NCBI GenBank assembly: GCA_903907985.1
Contig: CAIVQG010000041.1
Coordinates: 21,326 to 85,325 of the forward strand
Source: an uncultured delta proteobacterium
Lineage (GTDB): Bacteria > Desulfobacterota > Syntrophia > Syntrophales > Smithellaceae
Length of the DNA: 64,000 nt
Direction: 5' to 3'
Shown: piece by piece, positions 7,597-16,682 of the stretch
How positions within the stretch are numbered: the stretch's first letter is position 1
Layout: the number at the start of each line of letters is the position of its first letter
Notes under the pieces: generated by a model
Database searches by the model: none
Told to the model about the DNA's origin: nothing
Seen by the model: the letters and a program-made list of their open reading frames with translations, nothing else
Translations under genes and position numbers: made by a program

Positions 7597-9021
7597 ATGA
7601 CCCCATTATTCGGCAAATTCGGCGAATTTTCATTTTATGCTCTGAATAACGCAGAGCAGCCATGTCCCATCGGTCTGCCCAGCGACAGCTTCGTGAAGGA
7701 TGGCCAGAATTTATCTTCCTTTCTCCAAACAGTAACAACCCGCCATCTGCTCGCCCTTACCACAGGAAAAGAAATCAGGATTGATGACAGCGCGATTCGC
7801 CGCCTGCTGACGATTGCCGCAGACACCCGCGCCGGCATTGTTTATTCCGATTATTTTACGAATAAAGAAAACAAGCTAATTCCCCGCCCGCTCATTGATT
7901 ATCAACCCGGAAGTATTCGCAACGACTTTCATTTCGGCCCTGTTTTGCTTTTTGCAACGAGAGCCATTAAAGCCGTTCTGAAAAAATATGGTACGTTGCC
8001 TGCCGATTCCGCTTTGGCTTTTTATGATTTGCGGCTGAAAATCTCCCTCGATTATTCAATATTTCATATTCCGGAATTCCTCTATTCAGTTGTAGCGAAG
8101 GAAGAAGCGGAGGCAAAAGACAACAGCAAACAGGAAGAAGCTCATTTTGCTTATCTTGCCAGCCGCAATGCTGACCGGCAAAAGAAACTGGAAAAAATTG
8201 CCACGGCGTATTTAAAATTAGCGGGTGCCTATCTGCCACCGCGCACTAAGAAGGCAGGCCCGGTAAATGTTTCCTTTCCCGTTCAGACCAGTGTCATTAT
8301 TCCTGTATATAACCGCAAAAAAACCATTACTGATGCGCTGCAGAGCGCGCTTACCCAAAAAACAACGTTCGCTTTCAATATCATTGTTGTGGATAATCAT
8401 TCCACCGACGGCACAACACAAATAATTAAAAAACTCGCTGCCCGCTACCGGCAAATTCAGCACCTGATTCCGTGCCGCCGCGACCTCAGTATCGGCGGCT
8501 GCTGGAATGAAGCAATCTATTCCTCTTGCTGCGGACAGTATGCCGTACAGCTTGATTCCGACGATCTTTACTCTGCACCCGATACTCTGCAAAACATTGC
8601 CGATATTTTTGCAGACGGCGACTATGCTATGGTTGTCGGTTCTTATACGATAGTCAATGAGCAGTTGCAGAAAATTCCCCCGGGGCTGATTGACCATCGC
8701 GAATGGACTTCCGGCAACGGCCACAATAACGCCCTGCGGATCAACGGTCTGGGCGCTCCCCGGGCCTTCAATACGGCTATTCTGCGGCAGATCGGCTTTC
8801 CTAATGTAGGCTATGGCGAAGATTATGCGGTTACGCTGAGGATTTCGCGGAAATATAAAATCGGGCGTATTTATTCCAGCATTTACCTGTGCCGCCGCTG
8901 GCCGGACAACACCGATGCTGTACTATCATTGGAAAAACAAAATCGCTATGATTTTTATAAAGATAAACTGCGAACGGCGGAAATAAGCGCGCGACAAATA
9001 ATGAATAAAAAAGGGGGATGA
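7597..9021 (+). CDS. Family 2 glycosyltransferase with a long amino-terminal extension
   Basis: A 474-residue protein. From about residue 230 it carries a GT-A fold domain: SVIIPVYNRKKT, VVDNHSTDGT and the metal-binding QLDSDDLY (DxD-like) are in the right order. The first 220 residues do not resemble a known domain to me, though GIVYSDYF resembles the corresponding part of some glycosyltransferases, so a duplicated, degenerate GT domain is possible. No signal peptide or membrane segment is evident, so it probably works in the cytoplasm on a sugar nucleotide and a cell-envelope acceptor. Its stop overlaps the ribosome site of the next gene (TGATTG), indicating translational coupling with the DUF4922 protein. 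Confidence 0.82.
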   Translation: MTPLFGKFGEFSFYALNNAEQPCPIGLPSDSFVKDGQNLSSFLQTVTTRHLLALTTGKEIRIDDSAIRRLLTIAADTRAGIVYSDYFTNKENKLIPRPLIDYQPGSIRNDFHFGPVLLFATRAIKAVLKKYGTLPADSALAFYDLRLKISLDYSIFHIPEFLYSVVAKEEAEAKDNSKQEEAHFAYLASRNADRQKKLEKIATAYLKLAGAYLPPRTKKAGPVNVSFPVQTSVIIPVYNRKKTITDALQSALTQKTTFAFNIIVVDNHSTDGTTQIIKKLAARYRQIQHLIPCRRDLSIGGCWNEAIYSSCCGQYAVQLDSDDLYSAPDTLQNIADIFADGDYAMVVGSYTIVNEQLQKIPPGLIDHREWTSGNGHNNALRINGLGAPRAFNTAILRQIGFPNVGYGEDYAVTLRISRKYKIGRIYSSIYLCRRWPDNTDAVLSLEKQNRYDFYKDKLRTAEISARQIMNKKGG

Positions 9022-9990
9022 TTGGAAAGCCAAAATTTCACAATATTCCCCGGCAGCGGACAAACGTCTCTTCGTGAGCTTTGTGCGAATCTTCTGGAAG
9101 AACAAAAAATAAACTGGCCCGGGCTTGCTGCGGCCCATAAAGGTCTGGCCAATGTTCAATCAAGATTGCTCTCCGGCGCAGGCTATGATGTTTGTGTACA
9201 ATTTAATCCGGCCCGGGCAGTAAACAGCGGCGCGGCCGTTGATGAAGAATCAATTAAAAACCGGCCTTGTTTTTTATGCCTCCATAATCTTCCGCGCGAG
9301 CAGAAGGGAATCCTTTATAAAAATGAATATTTAATCCTCTGCAATCCCGGACCTATTTTTGCAGAACATTTTACTGTCGTACATGTGCAGCACCAGCCTC
9401 AGGCAATTGCGGCATCGCTGTACAGGCTATTGGGCATAGCTAAAGATATGTCCCCTGATTTTGCTGTGTTTTACAACGGACCGGCTTGCGGAGCCTCTGC
9501 TCCCGATCATTTGCACTTTCAGGCAATTCCGGCTAATATCCTGCCGCTGCAGAAATCAAAGGGCTCTCATTTCCGGCTAATCACGGATACTAAAATAAAG
9601 ATTTATCGGGGAGAGGGCATAAATCGCGCTGCGCTGGTATTTGCCGGAAGCGACAAAGACTTGTTACTTACGCAATTTGATCGTCTGCTTAAAACTGCGC
9701 AAAACGCTCTTTCCATCAGTGATGAGCCCATGATAAATGTGCTTTGCTCTTATGAAAATTGTATCTGGCGAATAATGATTTTCTTTCGTTCCAAACATCG
9801 CCCTGATGCCTTTTATCGGGAGGGTGAACAGAGAATTTTCATTTCTCTGGGAGCAATAGACATGGCCGGACTTATTATCACGCCGCTGGAGTTGGATTAT
9901 AACCGTCTGGATGGTGAAAGCATTCGCAATATCTACACGGAGGTATCGCTACCGGAAGATATGATGAATAAAATAATTAATGAATTATGA
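9022..9990 (+). CDS. DUF4922 protein of the HIT/GalT-like superfamily
   Basis: A 322-residue protein that begins with TTG directly after the TGA of the glycosyltransferase gene, behind AAGGGGG. It holds RPCFLCLHNLPREQ (near residue 80), a CxxC pair typical of DUF4922, and ACGASAPDHLHFQ (near 155), where DHLHFQ fits the HxHxQ nucleotide-transfer motif of histidine-triad and GalT-type enzymes. Relatives with activity are phosphorylases or nucleotidyltransferases acting on NDP-sugars, such as GDP-glucose phosphorylase. Coupling to a glycosyltransferase supports a role with sugar nucleotides, but the substrate is unknown. The ATG-less start is set by tight coupling and by the lack of room upstream. 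Confidence 0.75.
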   Translation: MESQNFTIFPGSGQTSLRELCANLLEEQKINWPGLAAAHKGLANVQSRLLSGAGYDVCVQFNPARAVNSGAAVDEESIKNRPCFLCLHNLPREQKGILYKNEYLILCNPGPIFAEHFTVVHVQHQPQAIAASLYRLLGIAKDMSPDFAVFYNGPACGASAPDHLHFQAIPANILPLQKSKGSHFRLITDTKIKIYRGEGINRAALVFAGSDKDLLLTQFDRLLKTAQNALSISDEPMINVLCSYENCIWRIMIFFRSKHRPDAFYREGEQRIFISLGAIDMAGLIITPLELDYNRLDGESIRNIYTEVSLPEDMMNKIINEL

Positions 9991-10003
9991 TGGAGATTTC
10001 TTA

Positions 10004-10558
10004 ATGTCAGACAGCGAAGAGATCATTATTGACAGCGCCATGATCTTTGCCGAAGCAATCGAAGGAACAACGGCTCCGGAGCAAATCGTCGACAGTTTGT
10101 CATTTATCGATGTCTTCTATTATTCCTTTGACGGCAAAAGGCATCAGGGGCAAATAGTCGTAAACAGCGAACTGGATGACGATGTCGGTGAAATATTTGC
10201 GTTGATCGAAAAACTAAAATTTCCGGTGGATAAAGTTATTCCTATTGCCGAATACCAATGGGATGACCATAAATCGATGGCCGCCAACAATTCTTCCGGC
10301 TTTAATTTCCGGGTAATTGAAGGGACAACCAAATTGTCGATGCATTCCCTGGGGCGCGCTGTAGACATCAATCCGTTACAAAATCCGGTAATATATCCAG
10401 ATGGAACAATAGCTCCGGAAGGTGCAGTATACAAACCGGGGAAAGAAGGAACCTTTGCCGGCGCTCACCCTGTTGTCCGGGCATTTTTAGAACGCGGCTG
10501 GCACTGGGGAGGTAATTTCACGCAGCCTAAAGATTATCATCACTTCGAAAAACCGTGA
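10004..10558 (+). CDS. M15-family peptidase (D-alanyl-D-alanine carboxypeptidase-like)
   Basis: About 184 residues. Zinc-binding and catalytic motifs of the VanY/M15_4 family are in place: SMHSLGRAVDIN (about residues 105-116) and GWHWGGNF followed by DYHHFE at the carboxyl end. These enzymes trim peptidoglycan stem peptides. I prefer the ATG at 10004, which has GGAG eight bases before it; an in-frame ATG at 9980 overlaps the previous gene. There is no clear signal peptide, which is unusual for a wall hydrolase and may mean an intracellular recycling role. It follows the DUF4922 gene closely and likely shares its transcript. Confidence 0.8.
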   Translation: MSDSEEIIIDSAMIFAEAIEGTTAPEQIVDSLSFIDVFYYSFDGKRHQGQIVVNSELDDDVGEIFALIEKLKFPVDKVIPIAEYQWDDHKSMAANNSSGFNFRVIEGTTKLSMHSLGRAVDINPLQNPVIYPDGTIAPEGAVYKPGKEGTFAGAHPVVRAFLERGWHWGGNFTQPKDYHHFEKP

Positions 10559-10648
10559 CGCCGGTTTCCAGTCGTAGCAATATCTCTGCCGGCAGAAACG
10601 CCTGGCATTACCCCCGCATTTATTAAAAATTGTCGATATTCCTGATCA

Positions 10649-11539
10649 TCAGGATACGAGTTCCTCAATCACGGCCTTGACGGATTTGATTTCCTTGATC
10701 AGTGCGGCCACCTGGCCAGCGCCGGCGGGGAAGAGATCGAAATTCCCCTTGGGCCAGGCTTCCGTGACAAAGCCCAGGTTGTATATCTGGGCAAGATCGA
10801 TCGTCGGATCTTTCATTTCCGATTGCAGTTTCGGAGTCGGGATAACACGCATGTTCATGTTGGCTGTGGGAAGCAGATCCGTGCCGCCGTCGCCGCAATT
10901 GATGATGGCCTCTTTCCAGACCTGATGAGCCGGAGATTCCTCTGTGGCAATGAGGCGTGTGCCTAGCTGAACGCCTTGCGCGCCAAGGGCAAGCGCGGCC
11001 CGATAGCCTCGTCTGTCCGCTATGCCACCGGCGGCAACAACCGGTACGTTTACGTGGTCGGCTACCAGCGGTACTAGCACCATGGTCGATGATTCCGAAC
11101 CGCGGGAGCGCAGACCGCCGGATTCTAGTCCGGAAACAATGACGCCATCCGTTCCGGCCTGTACGGCCTTGATCGCCGTGGGAAGGGAAAGAAGAACATG
11201 TAGGGATTTCATCCCTAGGGCGTGAATTTGCGGGATAAGGCCTTTGGGCGAGCCACCCGACGTCGTGACGGTCTTCACGCCGAGAGACGCCAGTATTTCA
11301 AGGATTTCGAAATTGGCCGGATTCATGGTCATGAGATTGGCGCCGAAGGGCTTGTTTGTCAACTGGCGTACTTCACCGGCCAGACGTTTGGCCTCTTCCG
11401 CGCTGGCAAAGCCTAGGGCCAACATGCCGAAAGCTCCGGCCTCAGATATTGCCGCAACAAACTTGGGACTGTTCAACGCACCAACGGGCCCCTGAATTAC
11501 TGGGTACCTGCATTCCAATATCTCCAACAACGTAGCCAT
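10649..11539 (-). CDS. Nitronate monooxygenase / FabK-like FMN protein
   Basis: A 296-residue TIM-barrel flavoprotein. Key features are YPVIQGPVG at the amino end, GGSPKGLI, the phosphate-binding VVAAGGIADRRG, and GVQLGTRLIATEES near residue 205, all characteristic of the nitronate monooxygenase/enoyl-ACP reductase II group. The start at 11539 is set by a perfect GGAGG seven bases before ATG; a longer frame from 11635 lacks support. Members oxidise propionate 3-nitronate or reduce enoyl-ACP; the two cannot be separated by eye. In an anaerobe an oxygen-using function is less likely, so a reductase role deserves consideration. Confidence 0.82.
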   Translation of the reverse strand: MATLLEILECRYPVIQGPVGALNSPKFVAAISEAGAFGMLALGFASAEEAKRLAGEVRQLTNKPFGANLMTMNPANFEILEILASLGVKTVTTSGGSPKGLIPQIHALGMKSLHVLLSLPTAIKAVQAGTDGVIVSGLESGGLRSRGSESSTMVLVPLVADHVNVPVVAAGGIADRRGYRAALALGAQGVQLGTRLIATEESPAHQVWKEAIINCGDGGTDLLPTANMNMRVIPTPKLQSEMKDPTIDLAQIYNLGFVTEAWPKGNFDLFPAGAGQVAALIKEIKSVKAVIEELVS

Positions 11540-11742
11540 AACTGATACCTCCAAAGTGGATTTGTCCCGTTCCATGATGGCGGGAAATACATTTTCGTAT
11601 CTTTTCTGAAGCATAGTGTTTTTCAACGACCACACAGTTTCCGCATGATATGCTTATTATTATTGATTTAATATTGGAAGCGTCCCTCTTTGTTTTTGTT
11701 TTTGCCATCCATGAAAATTGATTCTTCCAGCCACCACCCGGA

Positions 11743-13875
11743 CTATTTTTGTTCTTTCATCCTGAGAATTAAATCCAGATTCTTTTTTGCTTCAGCATAG
11801 TTTTGATCTAGCCTTAAAGCTTCCTGAAGACATACTATTCCTTCATCAACTTTTCCTGTTTTTGCAAGGATTACTCCAAGAGAGTTATAGGCTTTGGCAA
11901 ACTTTGGATTGATCTCTATCGCTTTTTTAAGCTGAACGATGGCTTCTTCGAACTTTCCTGTATAAGTTAATGCTACGGCCAGACTGTTGTATATTTCAGG
12001 TATCCGGGGATTGATTTTGATAGCCTCGCGAAAGCGAATTATCGCCCCATCAAAATTACGCTTATATCCGAGAGCCAAACCCATACTTACATGAGCATTA
12101 AGATTTTTCGGTTCAATTTTCAGAGCTTCCTGGAAATGAATGATTGCTCCGTCCAGATCACCTTTTTTCATCAGGGTATTTCCCGCCATCATCCGGCCCG
12201 AAAAAGTATTGACGTCCTCACTAACCCTGGACTGTTTTGTCGATGCGTATTCTTTAACTTGATTCTGCAGCAATGCCATTTTAAGATTGTTCTGCGCATC
12301 CAGATAACCGGGATTGATTTTAACCGCTGTGCTGAATTGTTCTATGGCTTTTTGCCAGTCACCACGCTGAACATAAGCGACACCAAGGCTATTATAAGCC
12401 TCAACAAAATCAGGTTTACTCTTTATGGCAGCAATGTAACGCTCTATGGCTTCATCCAATCTTCCTTGGCGGACGAGCAAGTTACCAAAATTCATGTTCG
12501 TATCTTTATCATCCGGTTTAATCTTCAACGCTTTCCAATAATGAAATTCCGCCGCTTTGCTATCTCCTTGTCCTGCAAGCAAAACTGCCAGGTTGCAATG
12601 CATCGTATAATTATCCCTCGTCACTTTCAGTGTGTGGGTGAACAGTTCGTAGCTGTTTTTCCAATAGTCGCATTGCTGCCATGTTAAGAATGACAAGATC
12701 GCAAGGAAAACTATCCCCACTGGAAATAATATTTTTTTTCGTATTTCTTCACGCTTAATCAGAAACGGTATCCCCCAAGCCAGCATGATGCTGATACCGA
12801 TTGAAGGCAGATAAGTATAGCGATCGGCCATTGCGTGTTTTCCTATCTGAATAATTCCGATAACCGGGAGAATAGTTATTGCGTACCATAACCATCCAAC
12901 AAAGAGATAGGGCACCCGTTTCACCATTACAATGACGGCAGCGCTGATAACGATAATCAGCAAAGTTGCACCCACGACTTGCCAGACAGGAAGTTGATGG
13001 GAAAAAGGATAGAAAACAGCCAGATCATGAGGCCATAATGTTTTTCCCAGATAAGTCACAAAAGAAACAGGCGCATTGGCAATCCGGGAACTCAGAGAAA
13101 AAGCTTTAGATGACGGATTGTGCTGAGCGTAAAGCGTGATGATAGAAAAACCTGCTGAAAAGACAAAAAAAGGTATTTTCTCCCGCAGTTGCCATAACGG
13201 AATTATTCCTGCGATCTTGGTTCCTGATAATTTTTGGTCGTTAAGTTGAAGACGACCAAGCGGCCAATAATCGAGAAGGATCAGAACCATCGGCAGAGTG
13301 ACAATCATGGACTTGCTCATAAGCCCGCAGACAAAGCACAAAAGAACAAGCAGATACCTTCTTACAACCGGCTTTTCGGTGTAATAGACATACAGGCAAA
13401 GAGTCAGCATCCAGAAAAATCCACTCAAGACATCTTTACGGTCCGCGATCCAGGCAACCGATTCTACATGAAGCGGGTGAAGCGCAAAAAGCGCCGCAAC
13501 GAAGGCGCTTCGCCAAATCGCCCCTGTCATGCGGTTAAAAAGCCAGAATAGCAGTAGAGTACTCATTATATGCAGGATAAGATTGGTTAGATGGTAGCCC
13601 CCGGCATTCAAGCCATAGAGCTGATAATCGAACATCAGGGATAACCATGTCAGAGGGTGCCAGAATTCGGCATAGGTTGTACTGAACGCCCAGCTAACTC
13701 CGTCCAGTGTGATTCCGGATTGGATATGACTGTTCTGTGTGACATAAACAATATCATCGAAATTAACGAAGTCATATTGATGCACTTGCCAGAAAACAGC
13801 AAGTGTAGCAAATATAAGAACGATATAAACGATCAGCAACTGCTTCTTGGGACTAAGATTCAACTTATTTAACAT
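11743..13875 (-). CDS. Membrane protein with TMTC-like domain and TPR repeats
   Basis: About 710 residues. The first 400 form roughly ten to twelve membrane helices with the motif HPLHVESVAWIADRKD near residue 120, as in the TMTC/DUF1736 group and related GT-C O-glycosyltransferases. From about residue 425 at least seven tetratricopeptide repeats follow (for example AYNSLGVAYVQRGDW and AYNSLGVILAKTGKV). TMTC proteins in animals add mannose to cadherins; bacterial homologues are uncharacterised and probably move a lipid-linked sugar to protein or glycan. The ATG at 13875 is chosen because the first helix follows at once; a longer frame from 14064 overlaps the patatin gene. It is the last gene of a helicase-patatin-TMTC run. 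Confidence 0.8.
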   Translation of the reverse strand: MLNKLNLSPKKQLLIVYIVLIFATLAVFWQVHQYDFVNFDDIVYVTQNSHIQSGITLDGVSWAFSTTYAEFWHPLTWLSLMFDYQLYGLNAGGYHLTNLILHIMSTLLLFWLFNRMTGAIWRSAFVAALFALHPLHVESVAWIADRKDVLSGFFWMLTLCLYVYYTEKPVVRRYLLVLLCFVCGLMSKSMIVTLPMVLILLDYWPLGRLQLNDQKLSGTKIAGIIPLWQLREKIPFFVFSAGFSIITLYAQHNPSSKAFSLSSRIANAPVSFVTYLGKTLWPHDLAVFYPFSHQLPVWQVVGATLLIIVISAAVIVMVKRVPYLFVGWLWYAITILPVIGIIQIGKHAMADRYTYLPSIGISIMLAWGIPFLIKREEIRKKILFPVGIVFLAILSFLTWQQCDYWKNSYELFTHTLKVTRDNYTMHCNLAVLLAGQGDSKAAEFHYWKALKIKPDDKDTNMNFGNLLVRQGRLDEAIERYIAAIKSKPDFVEAYNSLGVAYVQRGDWQKAIEQFSTAVKINPGYLDAQNNLKMALLQNQVKEYASTKQSRVSEDVNTFSGRMMAGNTLMKKGDLDGAIIHFQEALKIEPKNLNAHVSMGLALGYKRNFDGAIIRFREAIKINPRIPEIYNSLAVALTYTGKFEEAIVQLKKAIEINPKFAKAYNSLGVILAKTGKVDEGIVCLQEALRLDQNYAEAKKNLDLILRMKEQK

Positions 13876-13909
13876 AGTCGACTTATTATTTCTCACACCT
13901 GTCGATATT

Positions 13910-14806
13910 TTAAGGCAATCGCCCTTCCTGGCGCAGTTTAGTGAGAATTTGATTGATTGCCGGCAGGGCTTCGTTGGCAGCTTTTTCGCCCTCCATAATG
14001 GCTTCATGTCTTTTGGAGAAATCACTCGAGCCGATGTAGCCGACCTTGGGCTTGATAACGACATCGGCGTTTTTTATCTGAATGGCAGATATTTTGCTGT
14101 ACATTATGTCAATGGCCTGCATAATCGTTTCAATAGTACCGGAAGGCGCAGACGCTGCCAAGCTCGATGAAATGTCAACGGCTATGACAATATCAGCACC
14201 GTAGCGACGGGCAACATCTATCGCCAGGGGGCTCACAACTCCGCCATCAACATACATCTTGTCACTGATTACAGCCGGTTGGAAAATGCCCGGAATCGAA
14301 CAACTGGCACGAACGGCCTTGCCGGTATTACCGCGGCCAAAAGCTATTTCTTCACCGGTTTGAATATTCGTTGTCACAGCGTAAAAAGGAATCTTGAATT
14401 TATCTAGCGGCGTATATTTAACTTTAGTATTAACAAAAAGTTCGAGCTTGTCTCCCTTGATAAAACCGTTATCCGGGATGATATAGTCGGCAACATCATC
14501 TTTCTGCAGGGCGAAGGCAATTGTTTGCAGTTCATACGGATTGTACCCATAGGCATACAAACTGCCGACAAAAGAACCGACGCTGGTGCCAACAACCATA
14601 TGAATAGGAATTTTATTTAGTTCGAGAATTTTTAAAACTCCAATATGGGCAAAACCTTTAGAAGCGCCCGCACCTAAAACAACGGCAATTCTGGCCGGCT
14701 TCGCTGATACAGGAAGTTCTTTCGGTCCACTTGCACAGGAAAGCAGTATCGTCAGCAAGGCGGCCGCGCAGATAATTCTGCTTAAACGAGAAACATTCGC
14801 GAACAT
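13910..14806 (-). CDS. Patatin-like phospholipase, lipoprotein (RssA/NTE type)
   Basis: A 298-residue protein with a hydrophobic signal ending in the lipobox LLSC (cysteine near residue 24), so it is probably a lipid-anchored periplasmic or membrane protein. The patatin domain shows the oxyanion loop LGAGASKGFAHIGV (about residues 44-57), the nucleophile elbow GTSVGS (about 73-78), and the catalytic aspartate in the DGGV motif (about 192-195). Members hydrolyse acyl chains from phospholipids or lysophospholipids. It starts six bases after the helicase stop, so the genes are co-transcribed. Confidence 0.87.
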   Translation of the reverse strand: MFANVSRLSRIICAAALLTILLSCASGPKELPVSAKPARIAVVLGAGASKGFAHIGVLKILELNKIPIHMVVGTSVGSFVGSLYAYGYNPYELQTIAFALQKDDVADYIIPDNGFIKGDKLELFVNTKVKYTPLDKFKIPFYAVTTNIQTGEEIAFGRGNTGKAVRASCSIPGIFQPAVISDKMYVDGGVVSPLAIDVARRYGADIVIAVDISSSLAASAPSGTIETIMQAIDIMYSKISAIQIKNADVVIKPKVGYIGSSDFSKRHEAIMEGEKAANEALPAINQILTKLRQEGRLP

Positions 14807-14812
14807 TGATTT

Positions 14813-16288
14813 CTAGTATTTCCTTTCCTTTTTATGCCCTGGCCGCGACCGTTTCATTGGTGGTTTGTGATACGGCACGGCTTGCGGATCGGTTTGCTGC
14901 TCGGCGACAGGCGCCAGTTGAACCGGCGGCGCATGCAGTGATTGCTGGTAATAATCATCCAGCAACATGGCAATTAAAGCCAGTTCATCTTCGGTCTGCG
15001 TAAGATTTCTCGCCAGCGGAACAAAACGCTGCATGCGTTCGATTTCCAGATTGTCCCGGGAGCGCAGGCGCGCTTCCAGAAGTGCTGTTATTCTTTCCGC
15101 CACGACTCTTTCCATTTCCTCGTCATCGGGCAGCGGACGTTCTTCCATGTTGATGCTATAAAAACGGGCAATGTTCTGCAGTTTGAATTTTTCCATTTCC
15201 GCGACTACCGAAATGGCCACGCCGCTGCAGCCCATCCGTCCGGTGCGGCCAGCACGATGAATATACGCCTCCGGGTCTTCCGGCGGTTCATATTGAATAA
15301 CGTGCGACAAATCGGGAATATCAATGCCCCGGGCCGCCACATCGGTAGCTACCAGGAAGCGCAGGGCGCCGCGCCGGACGCGCGCCATGACTTTTTCCCG
15401 GGCGCTCTGCGCCAGATCGGAAGAAAGCTCGTCGGCATCATAGCCGAAGCGCTTCAGGACAACGGATAGATAATGTACGGTGTCTTTGGTGTTACAAAAG
15501 ATAATGGCCGAAGAGGGATTTTCGATTTCAATGATACGGACAAGCGATCTTTCTTTACGCATCCCCGGAACAACATAATAAACATGTTCGATCTCGGCAA
15601 TGTGCACCTGATTGCCGCTTAAGCTCAGCAACTCCGGCTTCCGCAGAAACTGTGTCGACAGACGGATAACCTGCGGCGGGAAAGTTGCGGAAAACATGCT
15701 GCTGACCATGTCTTTCGAAGGAATGTATTTACGAATTTTCACCATATCCGGATAAAAACCCATGGATAACATACGGTCAGCTTCATCAAAAATTAATATT
15801 TTCAGATGATCCAGCGATAAAGCGTTTTTTAAAAGATGGTCGAGGATACGTCCCGGCGTGCCGACGACCAGTTGAGCTCCACCGCGAAAGGCTTCGAGTT
15901 GAGAGGCGTAACCGACTCCTCCATACACCACAGCGACTCGTAAATCCGAGCCCGCCACCAGCATCTGGGCCTCCCGGGAGACCTGAAGAGCCAACTCGCG
16001 GGTTGGTACCAGCACCATGGCCTGGGCGACATTACGGCTCAGATCAATTTTTTGCATAATTGGCAAAATATAGGCGCCAGTTTTGCCGCTGCCGGTACGC
16101 GATTGAACCATCATATCGCGATCCGCCAGAATGTAAGGAATGGATTTGGCCTGTACCGGCGTCAGACTTGTCCAGCCGGCATTTTCGCAGGCAGTACGCA
16201 GTTCCGGTGCCAGCCCGGAAAGAGAAATCTCGGCTAGGGCATCTGCCGGTTCAATATTATTTTCTTCATTCTTTTTAGTTTCTTCCAT
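14813..16288 (-). CDS. DEAD-box ATP-dependent RNA helicase
   Basis: A 491-residue helicase with motifs in order: Q-motif with WTSLTPVQAKSIP, motif I RTGSGKT, Ia PTRELALQVS, Ib TPGRI, motif II DEAD, motif III SAT, IV IIFCNT, V ATDVAARGID, and VI HRAGRTGRMG. The carboxyl tail after residue 380 ends in a basic stretch (KRSRPGHKKERK), as in RhlE- and DeaD-type helicases that act on ribosome assembly or mRNA decay. Which of these it is cannot be settled without a tree. It leads a minus-strand run with the patatin and TMTC-like genes. Confidence 0.93.
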   Translation of the reverse strand: MEETKKNEENNIEPADALAEISLSGLAPELRTACENAGWTSLTPVQAKSIPYILADRDMMVQSRTGSGKTGAYILPIMQKIDLSRNVAQAMVLVPTRELALQVSREAQMLVAGSDLRVAVVYGGVGYASQLEAFRGGAQLVVGTPGRILDHLLKNALSLDHLKILIFDEADRMLSMGFYPDMVKIRKYIPSKDMVSSMFSATFPPQVIRLSTQFLRKPELLSLSGNQVHIAEIEHVYYVVPGMRKERSLVRIIEIENPSSAIIFCNTKDTVHYLSVVLKRFGYDADELSSDLAQSAREKVMARVRRGALRFLVATDVAARGIDIPDLSHVIQYEPPEDPEAYIHRAGRTGRMGCSGVAISVVAEMEKFKLQNIARFYSINMEERPLPDDEEMERVVAERITALLEARLRSRDNLEIERMQRFVPLARNLTQTEDELALIAMLLDDYYQQSLHAPPVQLAPVAEQQTDPQAVPYHKPPMKRSRPGHKKERKY

Positions 16289-16682
16289 GTTAATTTCAGT
16301 ACCTTTCCTCCAGAAAACAAATTAATTATTTAAAATCATTTAGTTTATTCTGGCTCAGGAATCAAGGGGAAAATTGATTTGGATACAAATAGACGCATTA
16401 AAATAGATATTTATGGCAATTTTCATAAAATATATTGACAGACACCTTGTGATGTTATAGGGTAACTGGCAATTCATTAAGAGGCCTTATTAGGCTCTGC
16501 CCTTTGGAGTGTTTCAGGTATTCTAACAAACAAGCCGATACTAATCTAGTGACTGCTAAAAAATCGTGACTCTGTGTATCCAAGTGCATCTTTTGAATAA
16601 TAATGAAGCAAAATAATGAATATCCAGCATATCAGAATAACATCTTGAGTTATTTGATTTTAATCTAAACAAGGAAGTATTT
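16289..16682. other. 394-bp divergent gap between helicase and rho
   Basis: No gene is apparent. The stretch is AT-rich and serves two genes reading outward. A GAGGCCTTATTAGGCTC imperfect hairpin lies near 16480-16496. Long leaders are usual for rho, which represses its own expression by early termination, so most of this may be the rho leader; that is known of the family and not shown here. Confidence 0.5.
16435..16461 (+). promoter_or_regulatory. Possible rho promoter
   Basis: TTGACA at 16435-16440 and TATAGG at 16456-16461, 15 bp apart. The -35 is perfect but the spacing is short. It would leave a leader of over 200 bases before rho. Confidence 0.35.
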
